This document shows, in pieces, positions 44,894 through 52,964 of a stretch of 64,000 nucleotides of DNA. The position numbers and the translations under genes were made by a program. Every line of letters starts with the position of its first letter. Within the stretch, counting starts at the first letter, position 1. A model generated the notes under the pieces. That model did not search any database, was not told where the DNA came from, and saw only the letters and a program-made list of their open reading frames with translations. This DNA is from Candidatus Proruminimicrobium quisquiliarum (lineage in GTDB: Bacteria; Elusimicrobiota; Endomicrobiia; Endomicrobiales; Endomicrobiaceae). The stretch is from assembly GCA_018433245.1 (NCBI GenBank), contig JAHDRN010000001.1, positions 1-64,000 on the forward strand, given 5' to 3'.

Positions 44894-45349
44894 ATGAATT
44901 TAATAAATCAAATAGAAGAATTATTAACGCCTGAAGCCGCAAAAGAAATCATAGAAATAGTTGATATTGAATTTGTAAAAGAAAACGGACAAAAAATATT
45001 AAGGATTTTTATAGATAAGGAAAATGGAATTAACCTTGACGACTGCACAAAAATGAGTCATATTTTCGGCGTTAAACTTGATGAAGCCGATATTATAAAA
45101 GAAGAATATGTGATGGAAGTTTCATCACCGGGAATTGACAGAATTTTAAAGAAAGAAAAAGATTTTATGCGTTTTAAGGGATTTAAAATAAATGTCACAA
45201 CGGCTGTTTCAATAAATAACCAAAAACATTTTTCGGGAAAATTAATGGCGGTTGAAGGAAATAAAATAGTTATAGACGATGTTACAAATAGAATTGTTGA
45301 GATAGAAATTACAAATATTGTAAGAGCAAAAGTTGATCCGGAAATTTAA
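44894..45349 (+). CDS. rimP: Ribosome maturation factor RimP
   Basis: 151 residues. Needed for 30S maturation. Seen: LTPEAAKEIIEIVDIEFVKENGQKILRIFIDKENG (blocks VDIEFVKENG and LRIFID), LDDCTKMSH, YVMEVSSPGIDRILKKEKDF (block EVSSPGIDR). First gene of the standard rimP-nusA-infB-rbfA-nrnA-truB operon. Confidence 0.95.
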   Translation: MNLINQIEELLTPEAAKEIIEIVDIEFVKENGQKILRIFIDKENGINLDDCTKMSHIFGVKLDEADIIKEEYVMEVSSPGIDRILKKEKDFMRFKGFKINVTTAVSINNQKHFSGKLMAVEGNKIVIDDVTNRIVEIEITNIVRAKVDPEI

Positions 45350-45363
45350 AAGAGGAGAAAAAT

Positions 45364-46617
45364 ATGTCAAGCGAACTTTTAACGGCACTTGAAACAATAC
45401 AAAAGGAAAAAAAGATACCGAAAGAAGATATTTTGCATGTTATTGAAAATGCGCTGGTATCGGCATATAAAAAACATGTAGGAAAAAATGTCAATGTTGA
45501 GGCAAAAGTTGATCCTGAAACGGGAGCAATGTCTGCCTCCGTTATAAAAAAAGTGGTTGAAAACATTATCAATCCGTTAACGGATATTACGGTTCAGGAA
45601 GCCAAAAAACTCGGACAGAACAGTAAAATAGGAGATGATGTAAAAATTGCTCTCGATACTGATGATTTTTCAAGAATAGCGGCTCAGACGGCCAAACAGG
45701 TTATAGTCCAAAAAATAAGAGAGTCGGAAAGGGATTCTTTGTATGAGGAAATGAAGGGAAAGATAGGCGAAATGGTAAACGGGTCTATTTATAAAATCGC
45801 AAATAAAAACATAATTGTTGATTTGGGAAGAAGCGAAGCGATACTTCCTATTTCGGAACAGGTGCCGAAGGAAAAATTTTCAGTAGGACAGCATATAAGG
45901 GCAATTATTATAAAAGCCGAAAAAAATATAAAAGGACCAAATACTGTTTTATCAAGGGCGCATCCCGATTTGGTAAAGGTATTGTTTGAACTTGAAGTTC
46001 CGGAAATATATGAAAAAATAGTTGATATCGTAGGCATAGTAAGGGAACCCGGTTTAAGAACCAAAGTTTCGGTAATATCGCACAATTCGAAAGTTGATCC
46101 TGTAGGCGCCTGCGTAGGCGTTAAAGGGGCAAGAATAAAACCTATTATTGACGAACTTAAAGGAGAGAGAATAGATTTGATTCCTTTTTCAAATGATCCG
46201 GTGAAATATATTTCTTCGGCGTTATCTCCGGCTAAAGTTTTGAGCGTAACTATAGTTTCTGAAATTGACAAAAAAGCTGAAGTTATAGTTGCAGACGACA
46301 TGCTTTCACTTGCCATAGGAAAATCAGGCCATAACGTCAGGCTTGCAGCCAGACTTACAGGTTGGAATATTGACGTGAAATCCGAGGAACAAAAAAGGCA
46401 GGCAAGCGAGCAGAAATTAGAAGCTCAGGCTTCTGAGCTTGAACAGTTGAAAGGAATAAGCCAGAAAAATATAAATTTGTTGGCTGCAGCGGGACTTACA
46501 AACCTTAAGAAAATAGCCGAGCTGACAATTGACGATTTGACGACATTGCCGGGCATAGGTCCGAAAACTGCCGAAAAAATTATAGAATCAGCAAAAGAAG
46601 TTGTTTCTAAAAAATAG
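45364..46617 (+). CDS. nusA: Transcription termination/antitermination factor NusA
   Basis: 417 residues. Order: N-terminal RNA-polymerase-binding domain (about 1-125), S1 domain (EMVNGSIYKIANKNIIVDLG region), two KH domains (CVGVKGARIKPIIDEL and AIGKSGHNVRLAARLTGWNID regions), and one C-terminal helix-hairpin-helix (LTTLPGIGPKTAEKI) in place of the acidic repeats of E. coli. It modulates pausing, termination and antitermination; a NusA-sensitive hairpin in its own operon leader would be autoregulation. AGAGGAG ribosome-binding site. Confidence 0.95.
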   Translation: MSSELLTALETIQKEKKIPKEDILHVIENALVSAYKKHVGKNVNVEAKVDPETGAMSASVIKKVVENIINPLTDITVQEAKKLGQNSKIGDDVKIALDTDDFSRIAAQTAKQVIVQKIRESERDSLYEEMKGKIGEMVNGSIYKIANKNIIVDLGRSEAILPISEQVPKEKFSVGQHIRAIIIKAEKNIKGPNTVLSRAHPDLVKVLFELEVPEIYEKIVDIVGIVREPGLRTKVSVISHNSKVDPVGACVGVKGARIKPIIDELKGERIDLIPFSNDPVKYISSALSPAKVLSVTIVSEIDKKAEVIVADDMLSLAIGKSGHNVRLAARLTGWNIDVKSEEQKRQASEQKLEAQASELEQLKGISQKNINLLAAAGLTNLKKIAELTIDDLTTLPGIGPKTAEKIIESAKEVVSKK

Positions 46618-46629
46618 GAGTTGATACAT

Positions 46630-48885
46630 ATGACAACAACAATAAAAAAAGAAACTCACAAAAAGTCGGCGCCGGCGGATGCCAAGAATACCAATAAAGA
46701 TAAAAAAATAAAAAAAATATCCTCGGGCATAAAAACGGCTAAAACTCCTAAATCCGAAAATAAAAAAGAGACGGCAAAAAAAACAACGGCCTCTGTAAGA
46801 AAATCCTCGGGAGAGAAAACCGCTTCCGTTAGATCAAAAATAAAAAAAGACATTAAAACAGCAGATTTATCTTCTGCAAAGACTGCAAAAAAGAAAGTTA
46901 AAGATACCAAACAGGCGGACATTGAACGCATAAAAAAAGAAGCCGAAATTAAACAAAAAGAGGAAGCGCGCAGGCGGGAAGAAGAAAGAATAAAAAAAGA
47001 AAAAGAAGAAGCCGAACGTAAAAGAAAAGAAGAGGAATTGCGGTTACAGGAAGAAAAAGCAAGAAAAGAAAAAGAAGAAGCCGAACGCAAAAAGAAAGAA
47101 GAATTATTGCGCGCGCAGGAAAAAGAAAACAGCAAAAATACGATAAACATAAACGAACTCATCACGGTTAAAGATTTAGCCGAAAAAATGAAATTAAAAG
47201 TCGGGGATGTTTTAAAAAAATTACTTTTAATGGGAAGTTTTGCCACCATAAACCAGCGCTTGGATACCGATACGGCTATACTTCTTGCAAACGAATTCGG
47301 TTTTGACGCGAAGTTTGTATCCATAGATTCCGAAGTAAAAATTGAAACGGAACACGAGGCCGACGATGTAAAAAATCTTCTGCCTAGATCTCCCATTGTT
47401 ACAATAATGGGACACGTTGATCACGGTAAAACTTCGCTTCTTGACGCTTTAAGAAAAAGCAACGTAGTTGCCGGCGAAGCCGGAGGAATTACGCAGCATA
47501 TAGGAGCATACAGAGTTAAAACATCAGGCGGAGAAATTACATTTTTAGATACACCGGGTCATGAGGCTTTTACGGCAATGAGATCACGAGGAGCTCATGT
47601 TACCGATATTGTAATACTTGTTGTTTCCGCCACAGACGGAGTTATGCCTCAGACTATAGAGGCCATAAACCATGCAAAAGCGGCCGGAGTTCCTATAATA
47701 GCAGCGGTAAATAAAATTGATTTGCCGACGGCAGAGCCGGAAAAAATAAGACAGGAACTCAGCAATTACGGATTATTGCCGGAAGAATGGGGCGGCGATA
47801 CGATAATGGTTGATATTTCCGCCAAACAGAAATTAAATATTGAAAATTTGCTTGAAATGGTGCAGCTTAAAGCGGAAATGATGGAATTAAAAGCAAATCC
47901 GAATAAAAAAGCCGAAGGAATTGTTGTTGAGGCAAAACTTGATCCGAAAAAAGGAACGCTTGCGACTCTATTGGTTCAGAACGGAACATTAAAAGTCGGA
48001 GATAATATCGTGGTTGGAACGACTTACGGAAAAGTCAGGGCGATGATAGATGAATACGGCAAAAGATTTGACGCTGCTCTTCCGAGCATGCCCGTTGAAA
48101 TTTTGGGCATTAACGAACCTCCTCAGGCCGGAGATAAATTTATAGTATTGGAACATGAGTCGCAGGCGAGAGAGATCGCAAATTCAAGAAAAGAAAAAGT
48201 AAAAGCAGATTCTTTAAGACCTAAACATCATGTTTCCTTAATTGACATAAGTGCAGGAAAAACAAAAGAATTAAAAATTATTTTAAAAACAGACGTACAG
48301 GGCTCGCTGGGAGCTTTATGCGATGCTCTTGAAAGAATGTCAAATTCGGAAATAACCCTTAAAATTATTCATAAAGGGGCCGGAGCAATAACAGAATCAG
48401 ACGTTGTTTTGGCAGCAGCTTCTGACGCAATGATAGTAGGATTTAACATAAGACCGGACGCTGCAGTTGAAAAACTTTCCGAAACTGAAGGCGTCAGCAT
48501 AAATGTTTACAGAATTATTTATGAACTTATAGCAGATATTAAAGCCGCAATGGAAGGATTGCTGGACCCTGATACAAAAGAAAGGATAATAGGCAAAGCG
48601 GTTGTAAAACAGGTTTTCAAATTATCGTCGGCAGGTACAATTTCAGGCTGTATGATAATAGAAGGTAAAGCACAAAGAGGCGTAAAAGTAAGGCTTCTAA
48701 GGGACAACGTTATAGTTTTTGAAGGCAGCACATCATCCATTAAAAGATTCAAAGAAGATGTTAAGGAAGTTGACAAAGGCTATGAATGCGGAATAGGCTT
48801 GGAAAATTTTTCTGATTTAAAAACATCGGATATAATTGAGTTTTTTACAATAGAAAAGACGGCAAGGAAACTGATAGAGGATTAA
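46630..48885 (+). CDS. infB: Translation initiation factor IF-2
   Basis: 751 residues from ATG 46630, 9 nt after AGGAG. The first ~180 residues are a low-complexity Lys/Ala/Glu-rich linker with KKEKEEAERKRKEE-type repeats; then the IF2 N-domain (ITVKDLAEKMKLKVGDVLKKL), GTPase domain with GHVDHGKTSLLD, DTPGHEAF and NKID, and the C-terminal initiator-tRNA-binding part. Normal length and domain order. Confidence 0.96.
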   Translation: MTTTIKKETHKKSAPADAKNTNKDKKIKKISSGIKTAKTPKSENKKETAKKTTASVRKSSGEKTASVRSKIKKDIKTADLSSAKTAKKKVKDTKQADIERIKKEAEIKQKEEARRREEERIKKEKEEAERKRKEEELRLQEEKARKEKEEAERKKKEELLRAQEKENSKNTININELITVKDLAEKMKLKVGDVLKKLLLMGSFATINQRLDTDTAILLANEFGFDAKFVSIDSEVKIETEHEADDVKNLLPRSPIVTIMGHVDHGKTSLLDALRKSNVVAGEAGGITQHIGAYRVKTSGGEITFLDTPGHEAFTAMRSRGAHVTDIVILVVSATDGVMPQTIEAINHAKAAGVPIIAAVNKIDLPTAEPEKIRQELSNYGLLPEEWGGDTIMVDISAKQKLNIENLLEMVQLKAEMMELKANPNKKAEGIVVEAKLDPKKGTLATLLVQNGTLKVGDNIVVGTTYGKVRAMIDEYGKRFDAALPSMPVEILGINEPPQAGDKFIVLEHESQAREIANSRKEKVKADSLRPKHHVSLIDISAGKTKELKIILKTDVQGSLGALCDALERMSNSEITLKIIHKGAGAITESDVVLAAASDAMIVGFNIRPDAAVEKLSETEGVSINVYRIIYELIADIKAAMEGLLDPDTKERIIGKAVVKQVFKLSSAGTISGCMIIEGKAQRGVKVRLLRDNVIVFEGSTSSIKRFKEDVKEVDKGYECGIGLENFSDLKTSDIIEFFTIEKTARKLIED

Positions 48886-48888
48886 AAA

Positions 48889-49242
48889 ATGCGCTCATAT
48901 AAAAGATCCGACAGGGTTTCTGAATTGATACATTCCGAAATGGTTAAAATTCTCAGAGATATAAAAGAATTAAACCATGGATTATTAACCGTTACAAAAG
49001 TTAAACTTACGGACGATTTGCAGACTTGCCGCATATTTTATTCCGTTATCGGAACCGAGCAGGACAGAGAAAATGCAGATAAGATTTTAAATGAAAATTT
49101 GAAACATATCAGATTCATGCTTGCTAATTCAGTTGATTTAAGAAGAACTCCTACGATAGATTTTGAATATGACAGCTCCGCGGAAGAAGCCGTAAGGGTT
49201 TTTGAATTATTGGATAAAATTAAACGGGAAAAAAAACAGTAA
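48889..49242 (+). CDS. rbfA: 30S ribosome-binding factor RbfA
   Basis: 117 residues, KH-like fold. Helps late 30S assembly. Seen: RVSELIHSEMVKILRDIK, TVTKVKLTDDLQTCRIFYSV and RRTPTIDFEYDSS (blocks of the family). Follows infB by 3 nt. Confidence 0.94.
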   Translation: MRSYKRSDRVSELIHSEMVKILRDIKELNHGLLTVTKVKLTDDLQTCRIFYSVIGTEQDRENADKILNENLKHIRFMLANSVDLRRTPTIDFEYDSSAEEAVRVFELLDKIKREKKQ

Positions 49243-49328
49243 TTTTTTAATTTCTCGTGTTTTTTCAATTGTTTTAGAAATGATTTCAGTTCGCCGTAAA
49301 CTTTTACTTCAACAGAAAAGGCAATAAA

Positions 49329-50327
49329 ATGAAAACTATCAGTCTGCAAAATACTTCAAAAAAACAAATATTGAAATCAATAACGGAAGTTATAAAAAAA
49401 TCAAAAAGTTTTTTTATCGCGGGACATATGAAACCCGATGGTGATACGATAGGGTCAGGTCTTGCTTTGGCTTCAATGCTGAAAAGACTCGGCAAAAAAG
49501 TAGTCCATTGTTCGGCTGATGAAATTCCTTATGATTTGATGTTTATGAAAGGCGTTTCAAAAATCAAAATAACGGATAAAATAACCGGTAAATACGACTG
49601 CGCGCTGATTTTGGAATCAATAAATTTAAGAAGAGTAGGAAATATAATAGAGCCTTCGCAGGTAAAAACAATAATCAATATAGATCATCATTTGGCTCAT
49701 ACTAATTTCGGATATATTAATTATGTCGTTCCGTCATCGTCATCCGTAGCTGAACTTGTTTATGAAGTTTTTACCGCCGCAAAAATAATCCCCACAAAAG
49801 AAGAAGCCGAAAATTTATATATAGGCATTGTTACCGATACCGGAAGATTTCAGCAGCTTAATACAAACGCAAATTCTCATTTGACGGCAGCCGAGCTTTT
49901 AAAATGCGGCGTTAACGCAAGTGAGATTTCTAAAAAAATATTTCTTAAAAAACCGTTAAGCAAATTAAAACTTTACGGGTTGGCGTTGTCGGATTTAAAA
50001 ACGGACATAAACGATAAATTTATATACGTAAAATTAACAAAAAATATGTTTAAGAAGGCGCAGGCAAACGATTATGACGCCGATGGTATTATAAACTATT
50101 GTATTTCCGTTCCTACGGCGGCGGTTGGATGCATAATGAAAGAAGTGAATGAAAAAACGACCAAAATAAGTTTGCGTTCAATTGAGAAATTTAACCTTTT
50201 GAATGTTGTTAAAAAATTTGGCGGAGGCGGACATAAAAACGCCGCCGGATGCACAATAAACGAAAATATTAATAAAGCCGAAAAAATAATAATAAAAGCA
50301 TTTAAGGATAAATTGAGTGCAAAATGA
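49329..50327 (+). CDS. nrnA: DHH/DHHA1 phosphoesterase (NrnA-like)
   Basis: 332 residues. Degrades nano-RNA and/or 3'-phosphoadenosine 5'-phosphate. DHH domain: GHMKPDGDTIGSGLAL and NIDHHLAHTNFG; DHHA1 domain ends with FGGGGHKNAAGCTI, the substrate-binding Gly-rich loop. 86 nt of AT-rich spacer with no feature I can name separates it from rbfA; it overlaps truB by 11 bases. Confidence 0.92.
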   Translation: MKTISLQNTSKKQILKSITEVIKKSKSFFIAGHMKPDGDTIGSGLALASMLKRLGKKVVHCSADEIPYDLMFMKGVSKIKITDKITGKYDCALILESINLRRVGNIIEPSQVKTIINIDHHLAHTNFGYINYVVPSSSSVAELVYEVFTAAKIIPTKEEAENLYIGIVTDTGRFQQLNTNANSHLTAAELLKCGVNASEISKKIFLKKPLSKLKLYGLALSDLKTDINDKFIYVKLTKNMFKKAQANDYDADGIINYCISVPTAAVGCIMKEVNEKTTKISLRSIEKFNLLNVVKKFGGGGHKNAAGCTINENINKAEKIIIKAFKDKLSAK

Positions 50328-51006
50328 TTATTCCGGGCTTCTTCTTGTAAATAAACCTTCCGGCATAACGTCTTTTAAACTGGTCAATTTAATCAAAAAA
50401 AAACTTCAGGTGAAAAAAGCCGGACACTGTGGAACATTGGATCCTCTTGCAAGCGGTCTTATGTTGGTTCTTATCGGCAAGGCTACAAAATTGCAGGATA
50501 AATTTATGAAACAGGATAAGGTATATACCGCATCCGTAAAATTGGGAACTAAAACCGACAGCGGCGATTTAGCCGGCAAAGTAGTTCAGCAATCCGATTA
50601 TTCTCATGTAGATATTGATAAAATAAAAAACGTTTGCAAAGATTTTATCGGAGAAACGGAACAGATTCCGCCTATGTTTTCGGCATTGAAAGTCGGCGGT
50701 AAAAAATTATACGAACTGGCAAGAAAAGGCATTGAAATAGAAAGAAAAAGAAGAAAAATAACAATTTATTTTATAGACGTAATTGATTATTCGGACGGCA
50801 TTATAAAAATCAGAGTAAAATGTTCAAGCGGCACTTATATCAGAACTCTTGCGGAAGATATAGGCAAAAAACTTAAAACTGACGCTGTTCTGAATAATCT
50901 CGTTAGAGAAGAAATAGGCGATTATTCGCTTGCAGAAGCAGTTGCTCTTGATGAAATCGTATCACATGAGCCTGAATTTACGTCCTCAAAAATAATTGTG
51001 GTTTAG
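50317..51006 (+). CDS. truB: tRNA pseudouridine(55) synthase, GTG start
   Basis: 229 residues, GTG start with AAGGAT 7 nt upstream, inside the nrnA gene. Makes the universal pseudouridine of the T loop. Seen: LLLVNKPSGITSF, GHCGTLDPLASGLM with the catalytic Asp, KVYTASVKLGTKTDSGDLAG (block LGTKTDSGD) and the CSSGTYIRTLAEDIG RNA-binding block. Shorter than the E. coli protein because the C-terminal PUA part is minimal. Confidence 0.94.
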   Translation: MQNDYSGLLLVNKPSGITSFKLVNLIKKKLQVKKAGHCGTLDPLASGLMLVLIGKATKLQDKFMKQDKVYTASVKLGTKTDSGDLAGKVVQQSDYSHVDIDKIKNVCKDFIGETEQIPPMFSALKVGGKKLYELARKGIEIERKRRKITIYFIDVIDYSDGIIKIRVKCSSGTYIRTLAEDIGKKLKTDAVLNNLVREEIGDYSLAEAVALDEIVSHEPEFTSSKIIVV

Positions 51007-51007
51007 T

Positions 51008-52822
51008 TTACTTTTTGCCGTTGCCGTTTTTTGATTTTCTGGCATAATATTTTTTTACGCCTTCGTATATTGAATCGGCGATTGAAAGCTGAAATCTTTT
51101 TGTGTTAAGTTTTGCCTCATCTCCGTAATTGCTCAGATAAGCGCCTTCAACAAGAACGGCCGGCATTTGCGTTCCGCGCAAAACAAAGAAATTCGCTTGT
51201 TTTATGCCTCTGAACGGTATTTTTAATCTTCCGGTAGTTTCGCATGAAATAAAACTTGACAATTCCGAAGAGTCGTTAATATATTCGTTTACGACCATTG
51301 ACCATAACATATTTTGTAATATTTCTTTTTCACCTTTCGGTTTATTCTCAAGAGAAACCACGGAGTTTTCAAGAATTGCCGTTGCCGCGGCTTCGCTGTC
51401 TGAAGCGTTTTCCGATAAAAAATAAATCTCAAATCCGGAAATTTCTTTTTTAAAATTTGCATTGTTATGTATTGAAATAAATAAATCCGCTTTATTTTCG
51501 TTGGCTATATTGGTCCTTTCAGCAAGAGGTATAAAAGTGTCGTCGTTTCTTGTCAGTATGACTTTATAATTTTTATCTTTGTCAAAAAGTTTTTTTAGCG
51601 CGAGAGTTATAGCCAAATTGATATCTTTTTCTTTCGTGCCGTTAGGCCCTATCGCTCCCGGATCTTCTCCTCCGTGTCCCGCGTCAAGAACTATAAGTTT
51701 TGCCGTCTCTGATTTTTCTTTTTCGGAAGGGATTATATCTTTGAAAGTTTCCTTGTCGTCCACAATAGCGTAAGAATCGTCAATTATTTGATCATCTGAA
51801 ACGGTTGCGGTTTTTATTTTTGACAATTCTTCAATATCGTCCCCGTCAGATACAGGTTTTTCATATACTTCGGATTCGGCGGTTATAACCGCCTGATTTA
51901 TAACCGGAATTGCCGGTAATTCTTCTTTTGACGTTTTTTTTGTATCCGTTGATATTTTTGTCATGTTATTTTCTTCCGAAAGAACCGTATTTTCAATATT
52001 TTCGTCCGGCGCAACGGTCCCGGGCAGAGACACAAGACACGGTTTTGATATGTCAACGGGAGAAGAATGTTCAATTGTAATTACCAATTTCAGCGGTTTT
52101 TTAAATTTTTTTGTGCTTACCAATTTTGGTTTTTGTTGCAAATTTATTTTAAATACAGCTTCTCTTCCTGCTGTGCCGAAAGAAATATTTTTTATTATGC
52201 CATTGTCTATATAGAGAGTGTCGCTTGCGATTTTGCCGCGCTGAAAAGCGACTATTATCGCATTTTTTGCTTTTTTTACGGTGTGAGTCATTTTTTCATC
52301 AAGTTCGATTGATATTTCAGTGCTGTTTTCTTGCGTATAGTATCTGACGGCCGAAATATTTGTTTGTGAATTCATTACGAATAATTTATTTTTTTTGTCA
52401 AAGGTAACGATTGTTTCGGATATATTTGTAAATTCTTTATAAGTAAGAAATTCGGCCGGTACATAAATCTCGTTGCGTATGTGAAGGGAAGGAGTATAAA
52501 GTTTCTTTTTTTTCTTGCCGTATGCGATTTTTTTTGTATTATAAAAAATATCAATTGAACGGTTTTTCAATTTCATTGAAACTTTGCCGCTTACGGGTTG
52601 CCATTCAATTCTTGCGTTAAACAGAACAGCTATTTCATTCAAAGACAGAAAATTTTCTTTTTGGATTTCATATATATTTATTCCGTTATAATTTATTCCG
52701 TCAAAAATGACGTTTGCTTTTTGAATTTCAATTTTAATTTCAGAATCATTTTTTTTGTCCGAGAAAACGCCGGCGGAACAAATAAATATTAATAAAGACA
52801 AACACAGTAATAATTTTTTCAT
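51008..52822 (-). CDS. N-acetylmuramoyl-L-alanine amidase with AMIN-like domain
   Basis: 604 residues. Signal peptide (MKKLLLCLSLLIFICSAGVF), a copper-amine-oxidase-N-like domain (residues ~30-150), an AMIN-like beta domain (~155-260), a Ser/Thr/Glu-rich linker (~260-375), and an Amidase_3 catalytic domain with VLDAGHGGEDPG, LFISIHNNAN and VLVEGAYLSN as the zinc/catalytic blocks. Cleaves the bond between MurNAc and the stem peptide during cell separation. Convergent with truB (one base between stops). Confidence 0.88.
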   Translation of the reverse strand: MKKLLLCLSLLIFICSAGVFSDKKNDSEIKIEIQKANVIFDGINYNGINIYEIQKENFLSLNEIAVLFNARIEWQPVSGKVSMKLKNRSIDIFYNTKKIAYGKKKKKLYTPSLHIRNEIYVPAEFLTYKEFTNISETIVTFDKKNKLFVMNSQTNISAVRYYTQENSTEISIELDEKMTHTVKKAKNAIIVAFQRGKIASDTLYIDNGIIKNISFGTAGREAVFKINLQQKPKLVSTKKFKKPLKLVITIEHSSPVDISKPCLVSLPGTVAPDENIENTVLSEENNMTKISTDTKKTSKEELPAIPVINQAVITAESEVYEKPVSDGDDIEELSKIKTATVSDDQIIDDSYAIVDDKETFKDIIPSEKEKSETAKLIVLDAGHGGEDPGAIGPNGTKEKDINLAITLALKKLFDKDKNYKVILTRNDDTFIPLAERTNIANENKADLFISIHNNANFKKEISGFEIYFLSENASDSEAAATAILENSVVSLENKPKGEKEILQNMLWSMVVNEYINDSSELSSFISCETTGRLKIPFRGIKQANFFVLRGTQMPAVLVEGAYLSNYGDEAKLNTKRFQLSIADSIYEGVKKYYARKSKNGNGKK

Positions 52823-52851
52823 TAAGTTAATTCCCGGAACATTTTTTCTGA

Positions 52852-52857
52852 TTATAC
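52852..52857 (-). promoter_or_regulatory. -10 box of the amidase gene
   Basis: TATAAT on the minus strand, 29 nt before the ATG at 52822; the -35 (TTTATT) is weak. Confidence 0.4.
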
Positions 52858-52924
52858 AAAATATTCAATTTACAATAAAGATTCTTGATAAAAGAGCTAA
52901 AAACTTGTAAAATCATTCAGGTAT

Positions 52925-52930
52925 ATAATC
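52925..52930 (+). promoter_or_regulatory. -10 box upstream of the nucleotidyltransferase/mutase gene
   Basis: TATAAT, 34 nt before the ATG at 52965; no good -35 is visible at normal spacing. Confidence 0.4.
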
Positions 52931-52964
52931 TTTTTTTAAAAATGTTTTTAGAGAGAGGTGCACA

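Noticed and set aside
46656-47396. 246-codon open frame on the minus strand
   Set aside because: It is the complement of the low-complexity Lys/Glu-rich start of infB, has a Ser/Phe-rich composition and no ribosome-binding site; a shadow.
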